The notes beneath the pieces were generated by a model. It saw nothing but the letters and a program-made list of their open reading frames with translations, did no database searches and was not told the origin of the DNA. From the NCBI GenBank assembly GCA_016800925.1, contig JABCPU010000326.1, positions 1 to 64,000 on the forward strand: a DNA stretch of 64,000 nt, in the 5' to 3' direction. Origin of the DNA: Suillus spraguei (lineage: Eukaryota; Basidiomycota; Agaricomycetes; Boletales; Suillaceae). Positions 20,077 through 31,464 of this stretch are shown here, one piece after another (positions within the stretch are counted from its first letter, which is position 1; each line of letters starts with the position of its first letter). The position numbers and the translations under genes are program-made.

Positions 20077-23024
20077 CATCAGGAAAAAGCAAGCTGACTA
20101 TATAGTGCTATATAGTCAGCATAGTCAGCGGAGCTCGGGAGCTACCTGCCTTGTATATAGCCAGTAAGGCAACTATGTAGTATTACATAGTACTATGAGG
20201 AAATACTGTAGTAGCTTGTAGTAGCCTGTAGTTCATAGGAATGCTCCTACAGGCAGCTACCAGCCGCTCCAAGGAGTTATATAGCACACTGTAGGGAAAG
20301 TAGCACACAAAATAGCATGAAAATAAATGAATTCAAACACGTCAAACAAGCTAGTAGCAGATTCAATTAATACCTCAATCCTTGCCTGCTGCTCTCGCTA
20401 GCCCCCACATCATCATCATGCCCCTGAACTCTTGTTATCCTCCACAGTGTCCTGCTCTTCAAGCTGGTATTCTCGAATCGCATCTTCAAATGCGTCGTTG
20501 TTAATCCGGTGGGGTGCAGCCAATATCATAGCAAGTGGCTGGACACCAGCATGGAAGCTCAAAAGCACAAATGTTAGGCTAGGGCTTATAAAATTGAAGT
20601 GAAACATACCGAGCCGTGTCATGGAGATTGTCACAAATCTTCTCGAGAAGTTTATAAGATGCTGTGTGTTGTTGAAAGCGCTGCAAGGAGGCCAAATGAC
20701 CTTTGTAGACAGAACCATAGGTAGCTGATGTGAATTTGATATCTTCCTTGAGACCTTGAGCCCACTCGTCAATGCAACACTCAATCTATCAATGATGAGG
20801 CATCTTCAGCGCCATTGACTTCAATGTAAGAATACGGGATGTGACTCACGGCTGTCAGAACGAGTGCAATGACTTCGGTAGGTATGGGGTTGAAATACTT
20901 GTGGTAGATAATACCTTCGTCATTTCGGTTTGCGAACCACATGATGTTGATGCCTTCTTGCAGTAATTTGGTCTTGTAGATCCCAGTCTTCGATGTCCAA
21001 TCCTATACCTAACATTCAGAAAGGTGATTTAAGACAATGAACTGTGTACCTTGAAAACAAATGAGGAACCCTCTTTCAAGGATTCGGCCTGATCATGGTT
21101 GTGCCTTATAACCTCCTTTGAATCACTTGAGCAGAACCCAAAATACTAACAAGTCAGCGATTGCATCTTTGTTTTGAGTTCACCGCGGACATGTGATGTG
21201 CGCTTCAAGATCTTCATAATAACATTTCTCAGACTGAAAACACGCACAGAACATAAGGCTTACCATTTTCATTGCCGAAGGAGTTAATTTGATGTTGGCA
21301 CCTTTTATTTTGCATGACTTATTTCAGGCCTCCTTCACAAGTTTCATCTCAACAGCTATGGCGTCAGGAAATGGAGCATGCATGACGAGTAGGCACTGGA
21401 AAATGGACACCGCCATTATGAGAACTTCTTTTGAGATGTCATCAAAGTCACTGACTTTCAGACAGGAACTGTCCAATTTTTTCTTGATTTTCGGCCTTAT
21501 CATAGCATCTTCTGGTGTGGTGTCAAGATGTTGTTTTGTCCCCCAAGTAGCTGTTGATGATTCCATGGCAATGTCGCCATCTGCACAATTGTTGGTCTGG
21601 TCAGCCTTGGGTTCAGAGTTGTTACCAGACTCATCACTGGTACCATCTGAGGTAGTGGAAGTACTGTCCAAAGTGCTGTCTGAGTCCCTATCACTTGGTG
21701 GAACTACTCTTTTAGCTTAGATAGAAATGTATTAGTTTCTCTATAATTTGCAGGCAGCAATTACATACCTTTTGGACCCTTTGTCGACTTGTGCGCACTG
21801 GTTGTGGGAGTGGTGGTGCGTGATGCTATGGGAATCTTCCCCATACTGAAAGTCAGAAGCTTGGGTTTCGACAGCTTTGTCTGCACACTGTGATCTGAGA
21901 ACTAAATAAAAACAATCAGTTGTTGATCAAGTCGACGGAAAAGAAATGAGTGATCAAACCATGGTGTCCTCCTCCTTGTTGATGTCACTAAGCAGTACTG
22001 ACGGCTCTTTTTCAAAACAGTCAGGATCATTTTGATAGGCTGTCTTCAGCACCTTTTTTTTGCCGTTTTTCTAACTTATCTTGCTTCCTTGCTTGACGGT
22101 GGATGACTTGTTGCAATTCCAACCCTGGAGGGAGGCCATGTCATAAGTGAGCAAAATACAATGTCATAGCAGCAACTTACCTTGGTAGCTTGCTTTTTCA
22201 GTTGGTCGTCGTTGACGACCACTTGTGGTGCGCGCAAGTGGTTCCATTTCTGGTGGTGAAAACGGAGCACCCGATTTTGCTTGCTTAGAGGTGGCCTTGC
22301 GAAGAGCCATGATTGTTGGACCTGGGATTCAGCAGTTTTTATAGTGCTGTGCAGGAAATAAACACTTAAGCACCTCCTGTCATTGGGCAATGTGTACTCC
22401 ATGTTCTTGCCAAGGCTCCTGCACACCCTCAGACAACATTAGATGGTAAGTGGTTGTTACTATTTAGCCATTGCAAAATTCATATGGAGGCTGTAGGCAC
22501 ACAAGTGGCACAAGTCCGTGTCATTTTCACACTGCCTCGTCAGTTCAGGATGTATTCTTGAGCTTTGGCTTACATTGAATGGTTCACACCATTCAGGGAG
22601 CCAGACCCCTTCTCTGGCCTGCTTCAGGTATCTCGTTCAACTTGAAGACTGCATCAAAATGCAGCTGTGATTCATGTCGACGAAATGCTTCGTCCATGTC
22701 ACCTAATACCAAGGATGGGACAATTCATCAACCCCAGGTGGACAAGCGCAAACACCTATGAGTTGGCAACTGATTTTTATCTGAATACATTCATTGACTT
22801 AGATACTTTTTGTATTTTTGCTATTACTTAGTACTATACTGCTCCATGATACAATCTGCTACTGTTGCTACTGCACTACAAGTCACTCGCAGCACCTCTG
22901 GTAGCTCTGCATAGCCCTCACTTCGGCTACATAGGACAATAGAGTAACTCAGTTGACTATATATCACTATGTAGGACTATGTAACTGTCACTAGTACTCC
23001 CACCATTTTGGTTTTTTCCTGATG
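20077..23024. mobile_element. Putative TIR DNA element carrying a DUF6532 gene
   Basis: The left end CATCAGGAAAAAGC (20077) is mirrored by the right end, which read as reverse complement from 23024 is CATCAGGAAAAAAC. Inside both ends lies a second inverted match: TAGTGCTATATAGTCAGC on the left and TAGTGATATATAGTCAAC on the right. Short CTATATAG/CTACATAG motifs are repeated in both subterminal zones (20090-20290 and 22850-23000). The only gene between is the DUF6532 gene on the minus strand. TAGATTGT occurs near both flanks (20064-20071 and 23040-23047) and could be an 8-bp target duplication if the ends lie slightly further out. No known superfamily is assigned. Confidence 0.6.
20416..22310 (-). 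pseudogene. DUF6532 domain protein gene, multi-exon, apparently disrupted
   Basis: Start at 22310 (MALRKATSKQAKSG...), stop at 20416. The N-terminal exons encode a basic, low-complexity leader (KLEKRQKK; KIPIASRTTTPTTSAHKSTKG; an acidic Ser/Thr-Asp stretch). The C-terminal exons match DUF6532, a fungal domain of unknown function: IMKILKRTSHVRGELK, NEGIIYHKYFNP-IPTEVIALVLTA, ECCIDEWAQG, then YGSVYKGHLASLQRF, all separated by short GT-AG introns (for example GTATGT and GTGAGT donors). Two defects are visible. An 8-A run near 22059 needs one base fewer to keep frame into DPDCFEKEPSVLL. A TGA near 21327 falls in E-A-*-N-K-S-C-K, where a Trp would fit. The first could be sequencing error; the second suggests decay. 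Function unknown. Confidence 0.75.
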
Positions 23025-24434
23025 GAGCCCTTCGTCAAATAGATTGTGAAAGCTGTTCTGGGTACAATGCGCTCTATTACATGATAGGAAGACCTATGTA
23101 TACTCATCATGGTGGCGATCAAACATCATGCCATCAATGTTATAATTAAAATATTAATGTTCAACACTGTGCATGAGGCAAGTCATCTATTAACGGCTTG
23201 CCTCATAGGGCCTTGGGCTGGTCACAGGGGGTGATCAAATCACGTGAAGCGCATATGCAATGTCATTTGATAAGGACTAGGACACTTATGTAGTATGCCG
23301 TTGCTCCACTTGGCTGATCCACTATGTAGGTGGCCAGGCCTTGTCATCACGTGCATAGTATATGTTCCAAATGGTTCGTAGGGGAACAACATTGACCAAG
23401 GCTGATGTGGCGGTGGATCACGCTACTTCATCGCCTGTGGAGCTCCAAATAGCAAACATTGCCACCAGTTTCAACGTGCCAGGCGATAACAGAAAAAGAC
23501 TGTCTGTAGGGTTTCTATATTTTCTTGAACTCCACTGGGCTCCAAACTACATCATCCAAGTGGAACTCAGAATCCATTTGTCTTTGGTCTATGGTAGCAA
23601 TCTTTCAAGCCAATCATTGATCATCACTATCACTAACAACTACTAACCATAGCCTACCAGTTCTGTGAACGGGCCACTGGGAGTCTCCATTTCATTATAT
23701 ACTATCAATAATACATGGCTGATGCAATCCTTTATGGCGACTTGAGCCCACTGTAATGCATCATTCAATAACAATACAACCTTCATTCACCACAGCCATA
23801 ATCAAAAGTTGCCGTCTCCCTTCAAATTTCTTTGCCAAGACATTTGAGCGTCTCAAGTGCACAATGGTCGCCCATTGCCAAGGTTCAGATGGGCCACTGC
23901 CAGTACTTATATTTTACAGCAACCAGGCCCCAATCCTAGTTTAACAATGCTGCTAACCCTGTTTAGAGGCCTTGCTTCCATTTTGAGGGACAGTCTCCTT
24001 TATGTCCCACCCCATTTCCCATTTTCAGGTCTGTGCCAAAAATTGCCATTTCCTTTCTGTTGCAAGCTAATTTAACCCACGTAATTTATTTTACTAATAC
24101 CAGAGTGCACAATCTTGCAGCGGTCACACTAGTTGTGAATGTGTTACATCTTATGTCTGTGGTCAACTGCTATCTCATCTAACTCTACTTTAGCATCAAT
24201 GCTCCCCAAGTCATCCGGCATACAGCATAATTCTCATTCGCTACTGAATGAGAATGAAGGCAGGAAGGCACATGCATGTTCAAGGCCTTTCCAGTATCCC
24301 TTGCCTGATCCCTCAGATCTCATCTTCTACATTGCACAACAATGGTATCGGTTAGACAATACAAAATATCTACTATGGTCCTTTCAGAGTGATCATCATA
24401 ATTATTCATGCTGCCCAATACAGATGGCATCCAT
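23025..24434. other. Intergenic stretch without a recognised gene
   Basis: Holds a small imperfect inverted repeat around 23170-23205 (ATGAGGCAAGTCA / GGCTTGCCTCAT) and a 94-codon ORF (23362-23646, +) with no recognisable family. No splice-supported gene was seen. Confidence 0.4.
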
Positions 24435-24911
24435 TGTTACAGTCGTACGTACCCCTATTCATTTTCTGGCTCCATTACTTTGTATATTACATAACATGAC
24501 TCTGACTCATATGCTCAACGCATCTGTACTATAGTTGCCTTCCTTGTTTGGATAAGCACTTACATTCTCACGTCTCTCTCTTGGTCTGTGCGCACATATT
24601 GGTCTATTTAAGCACATTGTATTACGCTTGTATACTTTACTTTAATCTTACTGGGTTTTACCTGGAACGTCCTTCGCTTAGGTCTCCAACCTAAGTCGTC
24701 TTGAATTGTGTCTAAGTCTAAGCACTCCTTAGCCTTAGTCTCTATTCTCGTCAAGAACCTCTTAGACTTGTCTTTGAGGCTGAACCCTTGATAGTACTCG
24801 GAACGCATTCCTTGTACTTTCACCTTGTCCTCTTCTGGACATTGTAGAACTTCCCAACAGACCGTCTGTGTCTTTTCACTGTCGCTGGTGACGCCACCCC
24901 AGTTTGTAACA
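24435..24911 (+). repeat. 5' LTR of gypsy-1 (477 bp)
   Basis: TGTTACAG...TTGTAACA ends. A TATTTAAG box lies near 24603, with the internal CTTAGGTCTCCAACCTAAG segment common to the family. Copies of this LTR family recur at 30707 (truncated), 46658 (minus), 52954 and 55862 (minus). Confidence 0.95.
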
Positions 24912-25036
24912 AAAGATTAAAGTCATCTAATCGTCGACTACCCGGTCTTCGACCCTGAACCCTGATAAAGCCCTAACGGACAGCAAGACAGCGCATGTAG
25001 GCACTGAGAAAGTATAACTCACCAGATGAAACCATC

Positions 25037-25842
25037 ATGACGACCACCAAAGAATTTGAATACAAAATCAGTCTCCCGACCGGTTTTGATGGAGATTGGG
25101 ACAACTCTCTAGAATTCATCTAATCATGTAATCTATGCTTTGATATCAATGAAAAATGCTACACCACCGACAAGCAGAAAATCATCTTCATTACATCCTT
25201 CATGACCAAGAAGAATGCCAAATCTTGGAAAGAACAATTCCTTGCTCACACTCAGTCAACCGATTCCTCTGGACAAAAGGTCAGTTATGGGATGTTGAAA
25301 GATTTTATGAAGAGCTTCAATGAAGCTGTCGAACCAGTGGATACCAGAGGGACCGCATTAACGAAGCTCAGGGACCTCAAACAAGGAAGCGGCAATCTTC
25401 ATACCTATATCACTGACTTTGAGGCACTTGCAGCCAAGGCCCACATCACCAATGGCACCACTAAGATTCAATTCTTCCAAGACAGCCTCAACTTAGGTAT
25501 CCTAACCAAGCTTTTTGCACCAGGAGATGTCTCAGAGATATTCCGTAATGTTGTATTGCAATGCGTTCCATTGACAACTCCCACCACCGCCTTCTAGCAT
25601 TACGAGCACGTCATGCTCCACAGCAGAAGAAGAAGAACTATGGAAATGCGCGTTACACACCCAATCATGATTCAAATGCAATGGTCATAGATCGGATCTC
25701 CGATACGGAAAGATCTGAATGTATGAAAAGAGGACAATCCTTCAGATGCAAGAAAACTGGACACCATATTCACAAGAAGAACAGAAGTATGGGAAGAGAA
25801 AAGCGGAAGAAGAAATCCTTGGATGAGATACAAACGTACTGA
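25037..25842 (+). pseudogene. gypsy-1 gag
   Basis: Starts MTTTKEFEYKISLPTGFDGDW. A TAA at about 25121 interrupts the frame, which then continues through the capsid-like helices (MTKKNAKSWKEQFLAHTQST, LRDLKQGSGNLHTYITDFE, FFQDSLN) to a stop at 25597. A shifted frame (25561-25842) carries a degenerate zinc knuckle in which CMKRGQSFRCKKTGHH retains only part of the CCHC pattern. The protein would package element RNA into particles. No retropepsin D-S/T-G motif was found between gag and RT, so the protease has been lost or deleted. Confidence 0.8.
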
Positions 25843-25972
25843 AGCTATCCAAATTCTATGTTCCCCCCGAAAACTCTTCAGACCCCTTCGGCTTCAATTG
25901 AAGAAATCCCCGACAAAGAAGAACCTGTGCCCTTGTTAATTCCCAACAGAGGATGATGATCAATTCAACACT

Positions 25973-27250
25973 ATGCAAGACGTCTGGCACATGCCTGAAG
26001 TACGAGAGATTTCCTCTTATGAGCTTGGAGAAGGAGAATTCCTTGTGGAATACGATACAGATGGAATTAGCATGAGAATCGTCGAAGAAATATCCATGGA
26101 TACACCTCTCACATGTGATGAAACTTCGCGACTTGAACAACTCCCCAACTATTCCACAAACTCCCTTCCTCCTCCTCAATACAGCAATAAAGCTCAGGAA
26201 TTCGCTACGGACGAGAAGGAAAAGAAGAAGAAATCCTTTGAAGAATTGGTTCCGGAATACTTGCATGACTTTGCAGACATCTTTGCTAAAGATGGACTAA
26301 ACAAACTACCCCCTGAACGCCCTGGTATTGATCATCGGATCGATACTAAACCTGGTTTTATCCCTTGCACGTCTAAGGTTTACCCGCTATCAGAGAAAGA
26401 ATGCGCTGCCATCAAAACATTTATCGATGCAAACATTGCGAAAGGCTTCATCTCAGAATCGAAGTCACCCCAAGCTAGTGGCTTCTTCTTTGTGGGAAAG
26501 AAGAGTGGAGAATTGCGTCCCTGTCAAGATTATCGCTACATCAATGATTGGACAGTCAAGAACGCCTATCCGCTCCCACTCCCTATCTCCCTTGTCGCAC
26601 GTCTTCACAATGCACAGTTCTTTACAAAAATGGATATCCGGTCCGGTTATAACAATATTCGCATCCATCCCGATGATCGCTGGAAGGCAGCATTTACCAC
26701 AGAATTCGGCCTCTTTGAACCGAACGTCATGTTCTTTGGCCTCTGTAATTCCCCAGCAACTTTCCAAGCGTACATGAATTGTACCTTCCAACAGGAAATC
26801 AATGAAGGATGGATGGTTATCTACATGGACGATATCCTCATTTTCTCCACGACTATGGCAGAACACTGCGAATGCACCAGACGGGCTTTGATGAAAATAC
26901 AAAAGGAACATTTGTTCCTGAAACCAGAGAAATGCACCTTTGATGCAGAAGAAGTGGAATATCTCGGAATGATAATTCGCCCCAGACAAGTTGCTATGGA
27001 TACCGCCAAAACCAAGGGAATCGCCGAATGGCCAATACCGAAATCTGTAAAAGAAGTCTGGTCATTCCTCGGCTTTTGCAACTTCTACCGCACGTTCATT
27101 TCCCACTACTCTGACATCGCCCGACCCCTTATCAAATTAACAAAGAAAGATAAGGCCTTTGATTGGTCAACCGAATGTATGGACACCTTCAAAGAACTGA
27201 AACGACGCTTCACATCCCAACCAGTACTCCGTAACCCTGATCCTTCCTGA
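25973..27250 (+). pseudogene. gypsy-1 reverse transcriptase
   Basis: A 425-codon frame starting in the protease/RT linker. The RT motifs are all visible: VDHRIDTKPGF, CQDYRYINDWT, FTKMDIRSGYNNIRI, FGLCNSPATFQAYMN, the catalytic YMDD followed by ILIF (26822-26833) and FLGFCNFYRTFI. The tether to RNase H is cut by TGA at 27248, after which the same frame continues. Catalytic aspartates are intact, unlike in gypsy-2. Confidence 0.9.
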
Positions 27251-29136
27251 CAATTTGCTATTGCTACCGATGCTTTGCTTGTAGCAACTGGCAGAGTTCT
27301 CTTGCAGACCGATGAGAATGGTGTTTATCACCCATGTGCATATCTCTCACAGTCTTTGAACCCCGCAGAATGCAATTACCAGATCTTTGATCAGGAACTC
27401 CTTGCCGTGATCTGGGCATTGAATGAATGGCGTCATTACCTTGAAGGAAACTCGCACCCCGTCCTGGTATTCACCGACCACAAGAATCTTCTGTACTTTA
27501 GAAGTGCACAGAAGCTTACTCGTCGCCAAGCACGTTGGCAACTGATTTTGTCTATTTACGACATTGAACTGCATCACGTTGCAGGTACTAAACTGGCAGT
27601 ACCTGATGCACTATCTCGCCGACCTGACTATGACTCCAGCAAAGACGATAATGAAGACCAGACTCCCCTCCCTGACGCTCTATTCATTCGTCTTATTGAC
27701 ACCGACCTGAAGGATGTTTTATCATCCTCTGACCCCCTCAACGACCCTGTCTTCAAGACCGCATCCGACGCCCTTGATGGCATGTGTCTTCCCCCTATGA
27801 AGTGGCACTCTCTGATTGGAAAATTGAGGAGAACGTCCTCTATTTTAAGAATCGTGCCTACATTCCACCAGCACATCGTCCTGATATCCTGAAAAGGTAT
27901 CATGATCATCCACTGCGGACATCCCGGTAGATTCAAAACTGAAGAACTCGTCAAAGGGAAGCCTGGTGGCCCGCTATGGGCTCTTATATTCAGAAATACG
28001 TAGAGGGTTGCGCCCTTTGTCAGCAAATGAAAGCGGATACACATCCTGTTCACCCTCCGCTTGCCCTGATCCCCTCATCTGCGACTCGACCTTTTTCTCA
28101 GGTCTCTGTCGATCTTATCACTGACCTCCCTGTCTCTGGAGGCTTTGACAGTATTATGGTCGTGGTAGACCATGGCCTTATGAAGGGGGTAATTATTATC
28201 CCTTGTTTGAAAACCGTCACTTCTGAAGGCATTGCCAAACTATTCTTGAAACACGTCTATGCCGATTTGGACTCCATGACAAAGTCATCTCAGATTGAGG
28301 CCCGCAATTCCTATCTCACTTCTCCAAGGAGCTTGCCCGACTTCTTGACTATGTCATCGCCCCATCTACGGCTTATCATCCTCAGACTGATGGTCAAACT
28401 GAGAGGCTCAATCAAGAACTAGAAATGTACCTATGCATCTATTGCCGCAATAATCCTGAAGATTGGGTAGAACACCTACCAATCGCCGAATTTGTCCACA
28501 ACCACCGAAAACACGATGCAAGGAATGCATCACCTTTCTATCTCATGATGGGATACAACCACGCGCCATCCCTCACCTGATCCTGACTCATCCATCCCTG
28601 CAGCAGAAGATCGAGTACGATCCCTGCAAAAGATAAGAGAAGAAGCAATCGCCTGCCATAACATTGCAATGCAAACAATGGCCGAACGATCCCGAGGAGA
28701 GAAGTACATTCCCTGGAAGATCGGAGATAAGGTCTGGCTATCCGCTACTAATCTTAGACTCAAACTCCCATTGCGGAAACTTGCGCCGAAATGATACGGA
28801 CCTTTCCTGATCATCAATGTCTTATCGCCCATCACATTTACGCTCAAACTCCCTCCACAATGGAAAATTCATCCCACTTTCCATGCTTCCATCTTATCGT
28901 CCTATAGCAAAACGGACGTACACGGCCCAAACTTCCCTGAACCACCATCTGACATTATCGAAGAAGAAGAAGAATACGAAGTAGAAGCAATTCTTTCCCA
29001 CAAAGGAACCGGCATTCGCCGATGCTATCTTGTTTCCTGGAAAGGATATTCATTGGAGATAACGAATGGCTCCCAGAAAAGAATTTGAAGAACTCCGCTC
29101 GAATTCTGAATGCTTATAAGAAGCAACACTCCCTCT
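27251..29136 (+). pseudogene. gypsy-1 RNase H, integrase and chromodomain
   Basis: RNase H follows the stop ([43 protein letters not shown]), open to 27892. A frameshift near 27830 passes to [13 protein letters not shown]. Integrase shows CALCQQMK of the HHCC zinc finger (28008) and SVDLITDLP of the DDE core. Frameshifts near 28280-28340 damage the second Asp region, while [14 protein letters not shown] near the catalytic Glu survives in another frame. After WKIGDKVWLSATNLR a stop lies near 28793. The end encodes a chromodomain-like module (EYEVEAILSHKGTG, CYLVSWKGYS), which in chromoviruses directs integration to heterochromatin. Confidence 0.85.
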
Positions 29137-29193
29137 GATTATTCTTTGAGTCAATCAAACCGCACAAACGCTTGATCAACTAAACTCGTCGAA

Positions 29194-30333
29194 ATGAACT
29201 TCCCCACTGCTTACATTCACCCCGTCACAGAAGAAACATACACCACCACTGACCATTATGCCGACCTCATCAGAAATATCAACGGAAACTCCTTCGTTGA
29301 AGCCACCCTCCTCTGCCCTGGACATGCAACCGAGATTGAGAAGATCCTTACCGGCAAGGATGCGTTTGTCACTATCCTCCTCACCAACATCATTCGCACA
29401 GCTGCCCTCATCGAAACCATATGCCACGACGTTCAAGATGACGCTATCCGTCAACAAATCTTACACTGCCAGAAACATATTCGCTCTTACAGGCTGCTTC
29501 TCCTTCCCAATTCTTTTAAGGCTGATGTTAAGATGGCTATTCACATCGTGGCCGAGCATCGAGCAGGCATGGTGAGACCTCCCTCTCCGCAAAGAGATCC
29601 ACTCCCAATTCCTGCTCCTTCCACCCGCGATTCGGGCACTCGTTCTAATATCGCTGCCCTTACTGGCTTACTCACTGCTGTTCAGGAAGCCAATAACACA
29701 GCGGATGCCATCATCGGGGAGCTTGAAGGGGCAATGGTCGACTCTAGAGAAGCAAGAGGACTGGTAGCTTGCTTAATTGATGCCATCCACCATTATGAAA
29801 TGCAACCTATGCCATCGCCAATCAATGCTACTGTCTTACTCGATGAGGACACAGAACCTCCTCATCTATTCACAAAATGCCATGCCACACACGAAAAAGC
29901 GGTCGTAAATAATGCACTACACCACAAGCTTGCTGAGATTATTGCACTCAGGAATTGTGTGATAAAAGAAGTAGATAACGAGTCCGTCGACGTTAATGCG
30001 CTCGGTCAACTGCTAAAAGACCTCCACATCCATCCCCCTATGATTGTTCCTCCCAATATCAACTCTACTATCCCCATCCTTGTAGAAGCTCTAGGGCTTA
30101 CCACATCTTCAGACCCAGACAAGTTAATTGCTGCAGCCGTCATAACGCCAGCACCCTCCATTTACACTATCATGATCATCAAATCGACGACATCCGCTCT
30201 AGTAATGAGCGAGCTCTTAGATGCATTACTCATAAATGAGGAAAGAAATGCACACGGTCTACGAGCCCCCACCCATCGCATGTCACCCCAACTCCACTTT
30301 GAAAAGCACACTCCAATCCTGATGAAAACATGA
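29194..30333 (+). CDS. Extra ORF downstream of gypsy-1 integrase (379 aa)
   Basis: A long, uninterrupted frame between the chromodomain and the 3' LTR, on the same strand as pol. The start MNFPTAYIHPVTEETYTTTD follows the integrase end by about 60 bp. The protein looks mostly alpha-helical with a Pro-rich hinge (about residues 128-145) and many Ala/Leu/Ile repeats. No transmembrane segment or signal peptide is evident, so it is not a typical envelope protein. In a neighbouring frame directly after its stop (30331-30415) lies a CCHC zinc knuckle (CRICGLLGHRQKNC) followed by CGVC, so the ancestral protein probably ended in zinc knuckles, perhaps as a second gag-like or nucleic-acid-binding protein. 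It is the best-preserved ORF of the element. Confidence 0.7.
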   Translation: MNFPTAYIHPVTEETYTTTDHYADLIRNINGNSFVEATLLCPGHATEIEKILTGKDAFVTILLTNIIRTAALIETICHDVQDDAIRQQILHCQKHIRSYRLLLLPNSFKADVKMAIHIVAEHRAGMVRPPSPQRDPLPIPAPSTRDSGTRSNIAALTGLLTAVQEANNTADAIIGELEGAMVDSREARGLVACLIDAIHHYEMQPMPSPINATVLLDEDTEPPHLFTKCHATHEKAVVNNALHHKLAEIIALRNCVIKEVDNESVDVNALGQLLKDLHIHPPMIVPPNINSTIPILVEALGLTTSSDPDKLIAAAVITPAPSIYTIMIIKSTTSALVMSELLDALLINEERNAHGLRAPTHRMSPQLHFEKHTPILMKT

Positions 30334-30676
30334 AATGTCGCATCTGCGGACTACTTGGGCATCGTCAGAAGAATTGCACGGAGTACCAGTGTGGGGTCTG
30401 TTGATATTGGTTGCCTACCCACTTATCTATCTACTGTCCTCAATGAGTTGGAACTCCCCCTTTCATGTTAACCTGGAAGGATGATGGGTTCTACGACGCA
30501 CTTCGTTCTTGGGAACGACAGCTTGACAATGAATGAACTCAAGCAGCGAAAAGGCGGGATTCTAAACGACGTGCTGGTGCTGAAGAAGCCGCATACATGA
30601 GGAGTGGGTCATTCCTTGATGAGGACTACGAGTATAGTGATGATCCTGTCTACTATGCTAATCAGGACGAGTAAAG
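30331..30676 (+). pseudogene. Zinc-knuckle tail of the extra gypsy-1 ORF
   Basis: Open in a different frame from the 379-aa ORF. CRICGLLGHRQKNC fits C-x2-C-x4-H-x4-C exactly. A second degenerate knuckle (CGVC then HLSIYC) follows across a TGA. The stretch ends in an acidic segment (FLDEDYEYSDDPVYY) just before the polypurine tract. A single frameshift near 30290-30330 would fuse it to the upstream ORF. Confidence 0.6.
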
Positions 30677-30706
30677 TCGGTGACTTTACCTGTAAAACGG
30701 GGGTAA

Positions 30707-31059
30707 TGTTACAGTCATACATACCCCTATTCATTTTCTGGCTCCATTACTTTGTATATTACGTAACATGACTCTGACTCATATGCTCAACGCATCTGTA
30801 CTATAGTTGCCTTCCTTGTTTGGATATGCACTTACATTCTCACATCTCTCTCTTAATCCGTGCGCACATATTGGTCTATTTAAGCACATTGTATTACGCT
30901 TGTATACTTTACTTTAATCTTACTGGGTTGTACCTGGAACGTCCTTCACTTAGGTCTCCAACCTAAGTCGTCTTGAATTGTGTCTAAGTCTAAGCACTCC
31001 TTAGCCTTAGTCTCTATTCTCGTCAAGAACCTCTTAGACTTGTCTTTGAGGCCGAACCC
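30707..31059 (+). repeat. 3' LTR of gypsy-1, truncated (353 of ~477 bp)
   Basis: Preceded by the polypurine tract AAAACGGGGGTAA. It begins TGTTACAGTC and matches the 5' LTR until ...GGCCGAACCC, where the copia LTR (TGTTAGTTGTG) starts. Confidence 0.93.
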
Positions 31060-31313
31060 TGTTAGTTGTGTGACTTCGCACTTAATTAGTTCAAGGACTT
31101 TCAGGACTTTCAGTACACTTTCGAGACATTGAGGACACTTTAAGGACATTACCATGATAGGCATTGTTTACATTTATTTACATAAACTCGTCCATAGTCA
31201 GAGTTCATAGTCTTATATGCCTTGTGCATTGACTCTGAACTCTCAGGTATGATACATTTATATAGATACTTAATATATGTGTGCATTGACTCTGAACTCT
31301 CAGCTTGACTTCA
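31060..31313 (+). repeat. 5' LTR of copia copy 1
   Basis: TGTTAG...CTTCA. It contains a tandem duplication of GTGCATTGACTCTGAACTCT (around 31230 and 31280) that the 3' LTR lacks, so the two LTRs have diverged or one was converted. Confidence 0.88.
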
Positions 31314-31464
31314 AATAGATTATGAGCCCTGTGCTTTAGCAGCCCAATCTACCACCAGCACCACCAACCTACCACTCGCCCTAAACCACTCCTATCTGTT
31401 TCCCCACCCTTCGAAGGCCTAAGGAACCCATTGGAGAGAGTTGTGTTGAGCTTTTTGGGTTACT

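Larger units (their letters stand above)
24435..31059 (+). mobile_element. Ty3/gypsy LTR retrotransposon 'gypsy-1', chromovirus type
   Basis: Complete left LTR, gag, pol (RT, RNase H, integrase, chromodomain), an extra 3' ORF, polypurine tract and a truncated right LTR. Order and motifs are Ty3/gypsy. Several stops and frameshifts interrupt gag-pol. The right LTR is cut at 31059 by a copia element, and its remaining ~120 bp are not found on the far side of that copia. Confidence 0.92.

Noticed and set aside
24608..31164. Antisense ORFs inside gypsy-1-family LTRs (KDKSKRFLTRIETKAKECLD-type)
   Set aside because: They are the LTR sequence itself and recur in every LTR copy; there is no separate start, intron or 3' end.
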